A stretch of DNA of 64,000 nucleotides from JACMLD01 sp963705285 (GCA_963705285.1 OY970066.1:6138001-6202000); one strand, 5' to 3'; positions 31,110-40,727 are shown, counted from the first letter of the stretch. Numbers and translations are program-made. The notes: generated by a model from the sequence alone, not told the origin.

Positions 31110-31508
31110 ACGTAAAATCCAGTTTTTAATTGGGGATGCAAAGGTAACGGTCTGCAAGGTACGGGCAAAGAATTTTGGTAGTTTTTTTGGGGGCTGGAGG
31201 CATTTCTTTACAAAAAAACCAAAAAAAACGTGAGTTGATGGCCTGGTGTCATTCAAAAACCTGCCAGTAAGAGTAATTACCTGTTTTTGCCACCGGTTTG
31301 TTGTTGTCAAATTTTAGCTAGTATATATTAAGTAAGGCCGGCAATAAGGCAGGGGCTTAAAATGCCACCCGAATTACATTCATCGGCTAATTAGAAACAC
31401 TTCCTATTAATGTGAGAGAAGAAGGTGGTAGCACCCTAACAGTGTGCGATTAAACTACCAGTGACTGCCTAATTTATGAAGCAGGAGGAAGGAAACCAAG
31501 AAAGCAGT
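31110..31508. other. 399-base gap between DUF4126 gene and rpsJ
   Basis: Carries the rpsJ promoter in its left part. The rest, about 31170-31508, shows no gene, RNA or repeat that I can support; tuf and other str-operon genes are not here. Confidence 0.4.
31138..31169 (-). promoter_or_regulatory. Promoter of the S10-spc operon
   Basis: On the minus strand TTTG (31166-31169), a 19-base spacer, then TACCTTTGC (31138-31146). This is an exact match to the Bacteroidota housekeeping promoter TTTG-N19-TAnnTTTG. The rpsJ ATG follows 28 bases downstream, giving a short 5' leader. Confidence 0.85.
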
Positions 31509-32096
31509 TTAAAAGATAGGCTTTTTATTGACCAGTCGGCGGATGTAAGTAATTAGTATCCAGCAAACTACCACCACCAAAATACCGGCAATGATGACAG
31601 GTATGATAAAACTGAAAACGGCGCCGGTGACGGCAGCAGCGTTTTCGCCAGTTGCTATCACCGGGTTGCCCGTGCCCAAAGTAGCTTTGGTTGAGAACAA
31701 ACGCAACAACCCCGTACCCACATGAATGGTTCCGGCAGTGGCGCCCCCGGCCACCAGGGCAGTAACCCACCGCAACATGGGTTCATTACCCGCTCCGGGT
31801 AGTATGGCAAAAGCCAGCACCGTACCGGCTATTACCGCCAGCGGAGCCGCAATGGCATCTAATATATTGTCAAGAAAGGGAAAATAATAGGCGCCTATTT
31901 CAATGATGGCCGCGGTAGCAAAACAAATAATGGCTGGCATACTACCCAACCATTGCATATCTGTGGGAACGGTGAACCAGTTATTATAAGCCGCAATGGC
32001 TCCTGCCAGCATGGGAACAAAAATGCGAAAACCACAACATGCGCTGAGTGCTATGCCCAGCGCAACGGCAGATAAAATATGATAATCAAAATGCAT
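31509..32096 (-). CDS. DUF4126 family membrane protein
   Basis: A 195-residue integral membrane protein from the ATG at 32094-32096 (MHFDYHILSAVALGIALSAC); a TTG two codons earlier is possible. Five or so hydrophobic segments are visible, with SACCGFRIFVPMLAGAIAAY, FPFLDNILDAIAAPLAVIAG and VAGGATAGTIHVGTGLLRLF, the pattern of the DUF4126 family. Function unknown. Ends VVVCWILITYIRRLVNKK with a basic cytoplasmic tail. Confidence 0.82.
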   Translation of the reverse strand: MHFDYHILSAVALGIALSACCGFRIFVPMLAGAIAAYNNWFTVPTDMQWLGSMPAIICFATAAIIEIGAYYFPFLDNILDAIAAPLAVIAGTVLAFAILPGAGNEPMLRWVTALVAGGATAGTIHVGTGLLRLFSTKATLGTGNPVIATGENAAAVTGAVFSFIIPVIIAGILVVVVCWILITYIRRLVNKKPIF

Positions 32097-32260
32097 TGGC
32101 AATAATAGACCGGTTAATAAAGCAACTACTAAGGTATTTCTTTTTCTGTTGAGTTAGTAAAGTTGAAAATTGGTCCTGGTTGGTATTCACTGTCCGCATG
32201 CTGTCATTTGGTGCCAGTAAGCAGCACTTGTAAAAATGCTGGTCAATCTGGGGTAGCCTT

Positions 32261-34138
32261 TCAGTGTATGTAAAGCTTGTTATTTATCATACTGTAATTA
32301 AAATACTGTATTTGGGCTTTTACTTGTTGTTGCATGCTGGCCGCCTGCGGAGGAAATATGGCCCCCTCCGTAAACAGGTTATTGTTGAGTGCAGGATCTT
32401 TCCTGAAGTTATACAGGTAGACCGGCCGTTCTGTTTTTTCATTGTACCCAAATATATAAGACGAATCAATCAGCTGATAAATATCATTAAAATGACCGAT
32501 CGCATTGCCTGGGGAAAGTGTATCAAACGCCGATCGCCCAAAAGACATAAATGGCTGGGGATAATGCAGCAGCCCCAGAACAGACGGAATGATGTCCATT
32601 TGCTGTACCGGTTTTTGTATAACGATATGCTTACGCAGTCCGGGCATATAAAAAAATATGGGAATTCTGAACGACTTGTATAAAGCCGATTTTTCGCTGG
32701 CATACCAATACAAACTATGGTCTGCTGTAAACACAAAAATGGTATTGGTATACCACGGTTGATTTTTAACAACGTCAAAAAAAAGCCTTAGTGAATAATC
32801 GAGATAGCTTATGCTGTTCTGTTCTGCCCGCTGACCCGCAATTGTAAACCGGCTTTTCAATGAATCAGGAAGTGTATTGGGAAAATGCGTGGAAATGGTA
32901 AAAAGCGTGCTAAAAAACGGTGGTGGCGTATGGTTGAGTTGCCTTGCCGCATACGGCAGGAAGTAATGATCAAAAATACCCCAGTTGCCATCATAATGTT
33001 TGTTGTTGCCATAGTCATCCATAGAATAATATTTATTGATGCCCAGGATGGAAGCAAGCCGCGCAAACCCAAAATGATCATACCCTGCTCCCATAAAGAA
33101 ACTGTTATTATAGCCTTGTTCTGTCAACAGTGTGCCAATGCCCCGTATTTTATTGTTGCTGTAGTTTGAATAGTAAAATGGCTCATCAAAAAATGGCGGT
33201 ATACCGGCTAATATGGCCGTAAGCCCCTTGTTAGACTCCAGCCCATTGGAATAGGCGTTCTCACACACCACGCTTTCTGCCATAATAGAATCCAGGAAAG
33301 GCATTTGTGCATGCAGGGGATCGCTTTTAACGGTATACTCCTTTGAAAAACTCTCCAATACAAATATCACCACATTCATTTTATTGAATGGTTGCGAAGA
33401 AATTATTTGCCGTTTTGCGGTGAACAAAGAATCGGGCCGGGCATAATAATGCTTTTCCTGTAAAGTGGTTTGCTTTTTCATGGATGAATACAGGAAAGTA
33501 ACAGTGGAGTTGCTTGCCAGCGATTGATAAACGGCGGGCATATACAGCAATAATGCAGAAGGTATCAACGGCCTGTTAGCAAACCCTCTCGCTATCAGGC
33601 CAAGCGGTAATAAAAAACACACTGCGGCAAGCAGGTTTACCAGCAACGATTGTTTACCGCCTTGGCCTTTGCGCAAACAATAATAAAACATCCATACGGT
33701 TGCGGTTGATAGTACAATAAACAACATAAACAATCCCCACCAGTGCTTCCAGAAGGTGCCGAGGGCGGGTAAGGAGCCGCTTATTACATGCATCAGATCA
33801 ACCGTGCTACGGCGCTGGTTAAACTGGTAATACGCCAGGTCAATTATGTTAAGCGCCAGCATCGGAATATTAATAACCGCCAGCAACAGCACTGCCACAG
33901 GTTTTTGAAAACGCTGCGGCAAAAGATCCTGCACCAGAAAATAAAATACAAAGAAGACCAGGTTGGTATAGAATATTGCAGCAATATCCATCCGGCATCC
34001 CCAATAAAAAATAGTCAATAGTTGTTTACCTGTTATACCTGCTTTACTGAAGTATAACTGGTAAAAGACCAGGCGCAGCACCAGGTATACCAACAAAAGA
34101 AAAATAAAAATGGCCAGTGATTGTTTAATCTTTTGCAT
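32261..34138 (-). CDS. LTA-synthase-like sulfatase family membrane protein
   Basis: A 625-residue alkaline-phosphatase-superfamily protein with an N-terminal membrane part of about five helices (residues 7-200) and a periplasmic sulfatase-type domain. Motifs: NVVIFVLESFSKEY with the metal-binding Glu, NAYSNGLESNKGLTAILAGI with a probable nucleophile Ser, FTISTHFPN, and VFTADHSLYW with metal Asp-His. Such enzymes move phosphoglycerol or phosphoethanolamine-type groups onto glycans or lipids. Gram-negatives lack LTA, so an envelope-decorating phosphotransferase is more likely. The upstream acyltransferase gene overlaps its start by 14 bases. Confidence 0.82.
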   Translation of the reverse strand: MQKIKQSLAIFIFLLLVYLVLRLVFYQLYFSKAGITGKQLLTIFYWGCRMDIAAIFYTNLVFFVFYFLVQDLLPQRFQKPVAVLLLAVINIPMLALNIIDLAYYQFNQRRSTVDLMHVISGSLPALGTFWKHWWGLFMLFIVLSTATVWMFYYCLRKGQGGKQSLLVNLLAAVCFLLPLGLIARGFANRPLIPSALLLYMPAVYQSLASNSTVTFLYSSMKKQTTLQEKHYYARPDSLFTAKRQIISSQPFNKMNVVIFVLESFSKEYTVKSDPLHAQMPFLDSIMAESVVCENAYSNGLESNKGLTAILAGIPPFFDEPFYYSNYSNNKIRGIGTLLTEQGYNNSFFMGAGYDHFGFARLASILGINKYYSMDDYGNNKHYDGNWGIFDHYFLPYAARQLNHTPPPFFSTLFTISTHFPNTLPDSLKSRFTIAGQRAEQNSISYLDYSLRLFFDVVKNQPWYTNTIFVFTADHSLYWYASEKSALYKSFRIPIFFYMPGLRKHIVIQKPVQQMDIIPSVLGLLHYPQPFMSFGRSAFDTLSPGNAIGHFNDIYQLIDSSYIFGYNEKTERPVYLYNFRKDPALNNNLFTEGAIFPPQAASMQQQVKAQIQYFNYSMINNKLYIH

Positions 34139-35246
34139 ACGCCGTAGCTGGTTTCAGTTTCAGGAAATGTTTTTCCAGTAAATGATAGCTGGCAAAACTG
34201 CATATACACGTAACTACCATGGCTGTAGCCGCCAGGGAAAACGTTTTTTCTGATGGATGGTTGTTGAGCCGGTTAAGCTGGGCAATGAAAATATATACCG
34301 GCAAATGAAAAACGTAGATACCATAAGAATATTTGCCAAGCCATGTAAGCACCGGGTTGCTGAAAATACGATGCACTATGCCATGTTGCGCGATAAGCAC
34401 AAACGGCAGCAGGCAGCCCCATCCCAATGCATTTAAAGTATACCCATATTTACTGACGATATCTCCGGAAAAATGCCAGGGAATGTGCCGTACCATCATT
34501 ACCCCTAATATGGTTATCAATATTGTTATTGCTGCAACCGCCAGCCATATTGTATAGCGCTGCAACCGACCCCGTTGTACCAGCAGGTATACCAATGCGC
34601 CTATGCTAAACGCATCTAACCGGCAGGGCAGCAACACATACCGGTATACATGGCTTAACGAAAAAAATGATCCCGCGTTTATACGAAACAGGATGCTCAT
34701 CACAACCAATGCCAATAAAAACACCATTGCTCCTTTGAACTGTTGGCGAAAAAAATAAACCACAAATGGCCATAACAGGTAAAACTGCATTTCGCAGCAC
34801 AAAGACCAGAAATGGATAAGACTGATGTTTAAAGGAAAGCCGTGCACCGCATCATATACATTGGCCGTAAACAACCAGTAATATAATTGTTGCTGCTGAA
34901 GTTGCTGCATGGATGCAGACACCTGCAACGGCCAGATCAATGGCAGTGCAACAAAAAATAATAGCAACACAGTAAAGTAAAGGGGTATGATGCGCAATAT
35001 CCGTTTAAGATAAAAATTCCTGAAGTAATGATTGGCACCGCGCGATTCCACCAGTTTGCCGGTGATAAGAAAGCCCGACAGTACAAAAAATAAATCTACC
35101 CCCATCCAGCCAAAATGTAAAAAATGAGAATAATGATAACCCATTACCAGCAATATGGCCAGGCCCCTGAAGCCATCAAGGGTGGCAATGGGTATGGTTA
35201 GCAGGCTGGTATTGCCGGGAGCTGCATGGTAAACTGTGTTGGCCAT
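34125..35246 (-). CDS. Acyltransferase 3 family (OafA-like) membrane protein
   Basis: A 373-residue protein with about ten membrane helices. The start of the fold, TLDGFRGLAILLVMGYHYSH followed by FLHFGWMGVDLFFVLSGFLI, contains the conserved His and the GVDLFFVLSGFLI motif of integral membrane acyltransferases that O-acylate cell-surface glycans. It is translated just ahead of, and overlaps by 14 bases, the sulfatase-like gene, so the two probably modify the same envelope polymer. Confidence 0.88.
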   Translation of the reverse strand: MANTVYHAAPGNTSLLTIPIATLDGFRGLAILLVMGYHYSHFLHFGWMGVDLFFVLSGFLITGKLVESRGANHYFRNFYLKRILRIIPLYFTVLLLFFVALPLIWPLQVSASMQQLQQQQLYYWLFTANVYDAVHGFPLNISLIHFWSLCCEMQFYLLWPFVVYFFRQQFKGAMVFLLALVVMSILFRINAGSFFSLSHVYRYVLLPCRLDAFSIGALVYLLVQRGRLQRYTIWLAVAAITILITILGVMMVRHIPWHFSGDIVSKYGYTLNALGWGCLLPFVLIAQHGIVHRIFSNPVLTWLGKYSYGIYVFHLPVYIFIAQLNRLNNHPSEKTFSLAATAMVVTCICSFASYHLLEKHFLKLKPATAYAKD

Positions 35247-35303
35247 AAATGAATGGGTTTAAAGATAGCTTTTACCGTTCAATCGGGTTATGGCCACAGC
35301 ATA

Positions 35304-35340
35304 AAAAAACCTGCGCCATAATATATAGCGCAGGTTTTTT
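35304..35340. terminator. Bidirectional terminator
   Basis: Perfect 13-bp arms AAAAAACCTGCGC / GCGCAGGTTTTTT around an 11-base loop. It lies downstream of the DPP-IV gene (minus strand) and ends the read-through toward the acyltransferase gene. Confidence 0.9.
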
Positions 35341-35356
35341 AAAATTGAAAAATTTA

Positions 35357-37582
35357 TCAGAAACCGGCTTTCTTGCCATCGCCAGTGCTGGTGCTGCGGG
35401 CGCCCGGCGGACAATACTGTTTCAGATAATTAGTAAACATGGTAGCCAGGTGCTGATTGGTTCCGGCGCCTTCAGATATACTATGTGTTCTGTTTGGATA
35501 AGACATTAACTGAAACTGCCTGTTATATTTTACCAATTCATTGATGAGCATTTCTGCGTTGGAATAATGCACGTTATCGTCTCCGGTGCCATGGACATAT
35601 AACAGGTTTCCTTTTAAATTTTTTGCGTAAGTAATGGGTGAACCTTTTACAAAATCTTCGCGGTTTTCTTGCGGCAGGCCCATGTATCGTTCCTGGTAAA
35701 TATTATCGTACGTAAGCTGGTTGCCCACAGCAGCTACTGCAATGCCGGTTTTATAAATTTCGGGGTATTGAAACATCAGGTTCAATGTTGCTGAGCCGCC
35801 GCCGCTCCATCCCCAAACACCCACCCTGCTTGAATCTATGTAAGACCATTTCAAAATTTCTTTTGCTGCCATGGCCTGGTCGCTAATGTTCAGCAGTCCG
35901 ATTTTACGGTAAACAGATTTGCGCCATTGCCTGCCTTTGGGCACGGGTGTACCGCGGTTATCAATAGAAATATAGAAATATCCGTCTTTGGCCATGTCTC
36001 CAGTGTACATTTTGTTATTGGCAATACCGTACTGGTCTTTTACATTTTGCCCCCAGGGCTCTGTGTAAACAAAGAAAACCACCGGGTATTTTTTAGTAGA
36101 ATCAAAATTGAGTGGCTTTTTCATCCACGCATCCATCTCTACACCTTCTGCGGTTTTTATTTTGAAGAAAGTAACACCCGGTCCATTTTTATCTGCCGAT
36201 GCCAGTGCATCGTTTACCTTGTTTTCTCCATTTATGCCTTTATGGCCGGCCAGGGTTATCCATTCTTTAACACCCGGCGTATAGTAATTAGAAAACGTAT
36301 GCAGTGCATATTTTACATCAGGCGAAATTGCATACCCGTGCGTGCCGGGCTGGCTAACTGGTGATACCATTTCGGCCTTAGCCTTTCCATCCAGTTTGGT
36401 ACGGTACAAATATTTTTGTGTTGCGTTGGTGGGCGACGCCATAAAATAAACATAGCCGCCTTTTTCATCGATGCGGGTAATATCCATCACGTCATAATTT
36501 CCGTTGGTAATAAGTGTTTCCTTTTTGCCATCCCTGCTAATGCGGTACAGGTGGCGCCAGCCGTCTTTCTCGCCTGCCCAAAGAAATTCTTTGCCGTTGC
36601 TGAGCCAGTCCCACCCCCCGTCTGTATAATCCTGATCCCACAGCGGAAGAATATCTATCCAGGCAGAATCTTTCTCGGTATAGATGGTATTGGAGGCGCC
36701 GGTAGCAGCATCGCACAACATAATTTTGCTTTCATTTTGTTTGCGGTTGAGGTGTTGTATAATCAGCTCATTGTTGGATGCGGCCCACTCCATTCTGGGT
36801 ACATAGCTTTGCCATACCGGGTCGGTCGGTATATCCATCCATTTTGTATTGGCCGTGCTGATATCTACCACGCCAATTTTATAGGGCGATGGGGCCTCGC
36901 CTGCTACCGGATATTCTACCGGTATTACACGGGGGTAAATAGAATCGGTGGTATTGATCATCTCATAGTCTTTGGTGTTCTTGGCATCAATCTGCCAGTA
37001 AGCAATTTGTTTGCTGTCTGGGCTCCAACGGAATCCATCCCTGCAAAAAAATTCTTCTTCGTAGGCCCAGTCAAACGTGCCGTTGATCAATTGTCTTGTG
37101 CCATCGGTGGTCAGCTGTTTAATGGTACCGGTTGCAAGATCTTCTACATATAAATTATAGTTGCTTACATAAGCGGCTTTTGTTCCATCGGGTGAAAACT
37201 TGGCAAACATGAGTGAAGATGCAGGTAACGATTTACCCACCTGTTTCAGGCCACCGCCGGCAAGATCATAATACCAGTAATCGCCTTTTGTATCAAGCCG
37301 CCATACTTTTTTGGTGTTGGTATAGATAAGCAGCTTAGTTTCATCTGCAGAGAAAGTAAAACTTCTTATTCCAATGCTCCTGGCCTGGCCGGGCAATTGC
37401 AATTTTTCTTTTGGTACTATTATGGTGCTGGTGTTTTGGGGCAGTGTAAATTGCACAATATTACCCTCCTGAACACTGAAATAACTATTGCCATTTTTAG
37501 CCCATTGTACCTGCTGGGCATGAGAAACATTAAAAAGACCCAGAAAAGCGGCTACGGCTATCAAAAAAATTCTGTATGTCAT
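35357..37582 (-). CDS. S9 family peptidase, dipeptidyl peptidase IV-like
   Basis: A 741-residue exported serine peptidase that removes Xaa-Pro dipeptides from peptide N-termini. Signal peptide MTYRIFLIAVAAFLGLFNVSHA, then an eight-blade propeller (DPPIV_N, about 90-450; DGFRWSPDSKQIAYWQIDAK, the EE motif in DWAYEEEFF that binds the substrate amino group) and the alpha/beta hydrolase domain with Ser in GVWGWSGGGS, Asp in HGTGDDNVH and His in NRTHSISEG. Complete catalytic triad. Standalone gene with a terminator. Confidence 0.94.
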   Translation of the reverse strand: MTYRIFLIAVAAFLGLFNVSHAQQVQWAKNGNSYFSVQEGNIVQFTLPQNTSTIIVPKEKLQLPGQARSIGIRSFTFSADETKLLIYTNTKKVWRLDTKGDYWYYDLAGGGLKQVGKSLPASSLMFAKFSPDGTKAAYVSNYNLYVEDLATGTIKQLTTDGTRQLINGTFDWAYEEEFFCRDGFRWSPDSKQIAYWQIDAKNTKDYEMINTTDSIYPRVIPVEYPVAGEAPSPYKIGVVDISTANTKWMDIPTDPVWQSYVPRMEWAASNNELIIQHLNRKQNESKIMLCDAATGASNTIYTEKDSAWIDILPLWDQDYTDGGWDWLSNGKEFLWAGEKDGWRHLYRISRDGKKETLITNGNYDVMDITRIDEKGGYVYFMASPTNATQKYLYRTKLDGKAKAEMVSPVSQPGTHGYAISPDVKYALHTFSNYYTPGVKEWITLAGHKGINGENKVNDALASADKNGPGVTFFKIKTAEGVEMDAWMKKPLNFDSTKKYPVVFFVYTEPWGQNVKDQYGIANNKMYTGDMAKDGYFYISIDNRGTPVPKGRQWRKSVYRKIGLLNISDQAMAAKEILKWSYIDSSRVGVWGWSGGGSATLNLMFQYPEIYKTGIAVAAVGNQLTYDNIYQERYMGLPQENREDFVKGSPITYAKNLKGNLLYVHGTGDDNVHYSNAEMLINELVKYNRQFQLMSYPNRTHSISEGAGTNQHLATMFTNYLKQYCPPGARSTSTGDGKKAGF

Positions 37583-37722
37583 GTGCGCATATTTGAGCTG
37601 TAAACATAAATGATTTTATGGTTAACAGTGTGCGATGCTATGGATATTGTATAAGCGGAATACAAAACCTCAAATAACTATAAGGCCGCATGTGTTAGGC
37701 ATAAAAGAAACGGCATCTGCGC

Positions 37723-37751
37723 AAAAAAAACCCCGCCTCTGCTGGCGGGGT
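37723..37751 (-). terminator. Intrinsic terminator of fusA
   Basis: On the minus strand ACCCCGCC-AGCAGA-GGCGGGGT followed by eight Ts; 25 bases past the fusA stop codon. Confidence 0.92.
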
Positions 37752-37776
37752 CTATAAGAAGAATAATAATCAACGG

Positions 37777-39921
37777 TTAGGCATTTACTTTCCCTTTTAT
37801 CTTGGCAATTACTTCTTCGGCAATGCCTGATGGTGCGGGTGTGTAATGCGAGAACTCCATGGTAGACGATGCACGGCCAGATGACATGGAACGCAATTGT
37901 GTTACATATCCAAACATTTCGCTCAACGGCACTTTGGCTTTAATTACCTGTGCATTGTTGCGGCTGTCCATGCCTTCCAGCATACCGCGGCGGCGGTTAA
38001 GGTCACCGGTAACATCTCCCATGTACTGGTCTGGTGTTACCACTTCCACTTTCATGATAGGTTCCAGCAATACTGGTTTTGCTTTTCTGGCGGCTTCGCG
38101 GAAACCTGCTTTGGCACACAATTCAAAACTCATAGAGTCAGAATCCACCTGGTGGAAGCTACCATCAAAAATGCGCACCTTCATATTATCTACCGGGTAG
38201 CTGGCCAGTACACCTGTTGTCATAGACGCTTCAAAACCTTTCTGAATAGCAGGTATAAATTCACGGGGAATAGAACCTCCAAAGATATCATTGATGAACT
38301 GGTAATGTTTTCCAGGATTCTCTGTTAACCATTCTTTGTCTGCAGGACCAAATTCAAACACGATATCCGCAAATTTACCACGGCCGCCGGTTTGTTTTTT
38401 CAGTGTTTCCCTGTGCTCAACCGTAGCCTGGAAAGCTTCTTTGTAGGCAACCTGGGGCGCACCCTGGTTTACTTCTACTTTAAACTCGCGGCGCATACGG
38501 TCTACAATGATCTCCAGGTGAAGCTCGCCCATACCACGTAAGATGGTCTGGCCGGTTTCTTCATCTGTGTTTACACGCAGTGTAGGATCTTCTTCTACCA
38601 GTTTAGCAATGGCCATACCCATTCTGTCTACGTCGGCCTGTGCTTTTGGCTCAACAGCAATGGCAATTACCGGTTCTGGTATAAACATATTTTCCAGGGC
38701 GATCGGATGATTTTCATCGCACAGCGTATCACCAGTTTTGATTTCTTTGAAACCAACGGCGGCACCAATATCTCCCGCCTCAATAAAATCGATCGGGTTT
38801 TGCTTGTTGGCAAACATTTTCATAATACGGCTAATACGCTCTTTCTTACCACTTCTTACGTTCAGCACATAAGAACCTGCATCCAGATGGCCAGAATAGC
38901 AGCGAAAGAATGCCAGGCGGCCCACAAACGGGTCGGTCATGATTTTAAATGCCAGCGCCGCAAACGGAGCTTTAGCATCGGCCTTACGGGTTTCCTGCTC
39001 ACCGGTATCTGGGTTGGTACCAATGGTATCAGGTATATCTATGGGCGATGGCAGGTAACGGCAAACGGCATCCAGCGCAGTTTGTACGCCTTTATTTTTA
39101 AAAGAAGAGCCGCACATCATCGGAACAATGCTGAGGTCTACTGTTGCTTTGCGGATAGCTTCATGCATTTCATCTTCGGTAATGGTATCAGGATTGTCAA
39201 AGAATTTCTCCATCAGTTTATCATCATACTCGGCAACGGCTTCCACCAGCTGCGCCCTCCATTCTTTGGCTTCTTCCAGCATATCTGCAGGCACTTCAAT
39301 TTCGTCGAAAGTCATACCTTCTGTTTCCATGTGCCAGATAATGCCTTTCATTTTGATAAGGTCTACCACACCTTTGAAATCGTCTTCAGCACCAATAGGC
39401 AACTGCAGGGGAACTGCTTTGGAACCCAGCATTTCCTTTACCTGTTTAACCACCATGAGGAAGTCTGCACCGGCACGGTCCATCTTGTTCACAAAGCCAA
39501 TACGCGGAACGCCGTAGCGGTTGGCCTGGCGCCAAACGGTTTCAGACTGTGGTTCTACGCCATCCACGGCTGAAAACAGGGCAATCAATCCATCCAGTAC
39601 ACGCATAGAACGCTCTACCTCCACGGTAAAGTCAACGTGGCCGGGTGTATCAATAATGTTGAAGGAATACTTTTTTGTATCTGCATACTCTTTTCCTTTA
39701 TTGGTAGGAAAGTTCCACTGACAGCTTACAGCAGCAGAGGTAATGGTAATACCACGCTCCTTTTCCTGCTCCATCCAGTCGGTGGTAGCGGCGCCGTCAT
39801 GCACCTCACCAATACGGTGAATCATACCTGTGTACCGGAGGATACGCTCCGTAGTAGTTGTTTTACCGGCATCGATGTGAGCCGCAATACCAAAGTTTCT
39901 TTGAAATTTTAAGTCTGCCAT
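37777..39921 (-). CDS. fusA: Elongation factor G
   Basis: A 714-residue GTPase that drives ribosomal translocation. G1 AHIDAGKTTTTERILRYTG, G2 EQEKERGITITSAAVSC, G3 IIDTPGHVDFTVEVERSM, G4 FVNKMDRAGADF, followed by domains II-V including RGMGELHLEIIVDRMRREF and VTGDLNRRRGMLEGMD. It is monocistronic here: not linked to rpsL, rpsG or tuf and about 6.7 kb from rpsJ with unrelated genes between. It has its own promoter element and terminator. Confidence 0.97.
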   Translation of the reverse strand: MADLKFQRNFGIAAHIDAGKTTTTERILRYTGMIHRIGEVHDGAATTDWMEQEKERGITITSAAVSCQWNFPTNKGKEYADTKKYSFNIIDTPGHVDFTVEVERSMRVLDGLIALFSAVDGVEPQSETVWRQANRYGVPRIGFVNKMDRAGADFLMVVKQVKEMLGSKAVPLQLPIGAEDDFKGVVDLIKMKGIIWHMETEGMTFDEIEVPADMLEEAKEWRAQLVEAVAEYDDKLMEKFFDNPDTITEDEMHEAIRKATVDLSIVPMMCGSSFKNKGVQTALDAVCRYLPSPIDIPDTIGTNPDTGEQETRKADAKAPFAALAFKIMTDPFVGRLAFFRCYSGHLDAGSYVLNVRSGKKERISRIMKMFANKQNPIDFIEAGDIGAAVGFKEIKTGDTLCDENHPIALENMFIPEPVIAIAVEPKAQADVDRMGMAIAKLVEEDPTLRVNTDEETGQTILRGMGELHLEIIVDRMRREFKVEVNQGAPQVAYKEAFQATVEHRETLKKQTGGRGKFADIVFEFGPADKEWLTENPGKHYQFINDIFGGSIPREFIPAIQKGFEASMTTGVLASYPVDNMKVRIFDGSFHQVDSDSMSFELCAKAGFREAARKAKPVLLEPIMKVEVVTPDQYMGDVTGDLNRRRGMLEGMDSRNNAQVIKAKVPLSEMFGYVTQLRSMSSGRASSTMEFSHYTPAPSGIAEEVIAKIKGKVNA

Positions 39922-40033
39922 TATTGTATATTAAATCGTTTAACGTTTGTGCGCCTGATAGATAGCTTGCCTTCTTTTCTCCATCTCCCCCGCCGGTCAT
40001 ACCGCTACCCAAAATCAGGACTGCTTTTGGGCG

Positions 40034-40042
40034 GCAAAGGTA
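40034..40042 (-). promoter_or_regulatory. Promoter -7 element of fusA
   Basis: Minus-strand TACCTTTGC, identical to the -7 element of the rpsJ promoter, 112 bases upstream of the fusA start. The matching -33 element is weak (minus-strand CTTTTTT), so confidence is moderate. Confidence 0.55.
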
Positions 40043-40255
40043 ACCATTTCACCTGAATAAAAAAGTGCTTGCCAAAATTGCAAAAAACGCGGTAAATACC
40101 CCGCCGGGGCCGTGTTTGGCACGGGTGGAAATGTGGTTGCAAAGCTGTTAGCGGAAGAATGGATTTTGCCTCGTAGCATTGCTACTGCATATTCAATCCA
40201 CGTACAAACAATTATCATTTATCAAAATTTTTCCCAAATACCTATATAAAATTGA

Positions 40256-40284
40256 TTGGTATTTAAAAAGCTTTACTAAATTTA
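40256..40284 (+). promoter_or_regulatory. Candidate promoter of the Lys/Ala-rich protein gene
   Basis: TTG (40256-40258), an 18-base spacer and TAAATTTA (40277-40284) approximate TTTG-N19-TAnnTTTG with one mismatch in the -7 box. It lies 35 bases upstream of the ATG at 40320. Confidence 0.4.
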
Positions 40285-40319
40285 GAATCTCATTTCTAAC
40301 CTAAAAATTCAAAAACAAT

Positions 40320-40727
40320 ATGGCCAGCAAAAAAAAAGCTAAAAAGCCTGCCCCGAAAAAGAAAGCAGCTGCCAAAAAAGTAGCTAAAAAAGGGGCGCCA
40401 AAGAAAGCTACCATTAAAAAAGGTACCAAGATCAAAAAAGCGGCCCCTAAAAAGAAAGCGGCTCCCAAGAAAAAAGCAGCGCCTAAGAAAAAGGCAGCCC
40501 CCAAAAAGAAAGCAGCCCCTAAAAAAGCAGCTAAAAAAGCACCTGCTAAAAAAGCAGCTCCAAAAAAAGCAAGTCCGGCAAAAAAAGTAGCGCCTAAAAA
40601 AAGAGCCGTAGCGCCAAAAAAAGAAAGCACTCCGCCACCTCCTCCACCACCAGAGATTGAAGATGATACTACGGTAATGGATGCACCCACACCGCAAACT
40701 TCCGGAGATGGAACGCTTGGATCTTAA
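40320..40727 (+). CDS. Histone H1-like Lys/Ala/Pro-rich protein
   Basis: A 135-residue, extremely basic protein. Residues 1-102 are built from KKAAPKK-type repeats (for example five near-identical APKKKA units around 41-66), like the C-terminal tails of eukaryotic histone H1, Chlamydia Hc1 and Pseudomonas AlgP; residues about 105-111 are seven prolines and the rest is acidic (EIEDDTTVMD). Probably a DNA- or RNA-compacting protein with an acidic, proline-hinged tail; that is inference from composition. Flanked by its own candidate promoter and terminator. The antisense frame (FFLGAAFF) is a composition shadow. Confidence 0.85.
   Translation: MASKKKAKKPAPKKKAAAKKVAKKGAPKKATIKKGTKIKKAAPKKKAAPKKKAAPKKKAAPKKKAAPKKAAKKAPAKKAAPKKASPAKKVAPKKRAVAPKKESTPPPPPPPEIEDDTTVMDAPTPQTSGDGTLGS

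Larger units (their letters stand above)
39922..40319. other. 398-base gap between divergent fusA and the Lys/Ala-rich gene
   Basis: Holds the fusA -7 element and a possible promoter for the plus-strand gene. I see no other supported feature. Confidence 0.4.

Noticed and set aside
31110..31310. N-terminal extension of rpsJ upstream of its ATG
   Set aside because: The frame runs through the consensus promoter and S10 proteins begin at the chosen Met.
31170..31508. tRNA gene or tuf remnant upstream of rpsJ
   Set aside because: No cloverleaf or EF-Tu reading frame could be found.
40301..40690. Antisense hydrophobic frame over the Lys/Ala-rich gene (FFLGAAFF repeats)
   Set aside because: It is the complement of the KKAAPKK repeats; the plus strand has promoter, start and terminator.
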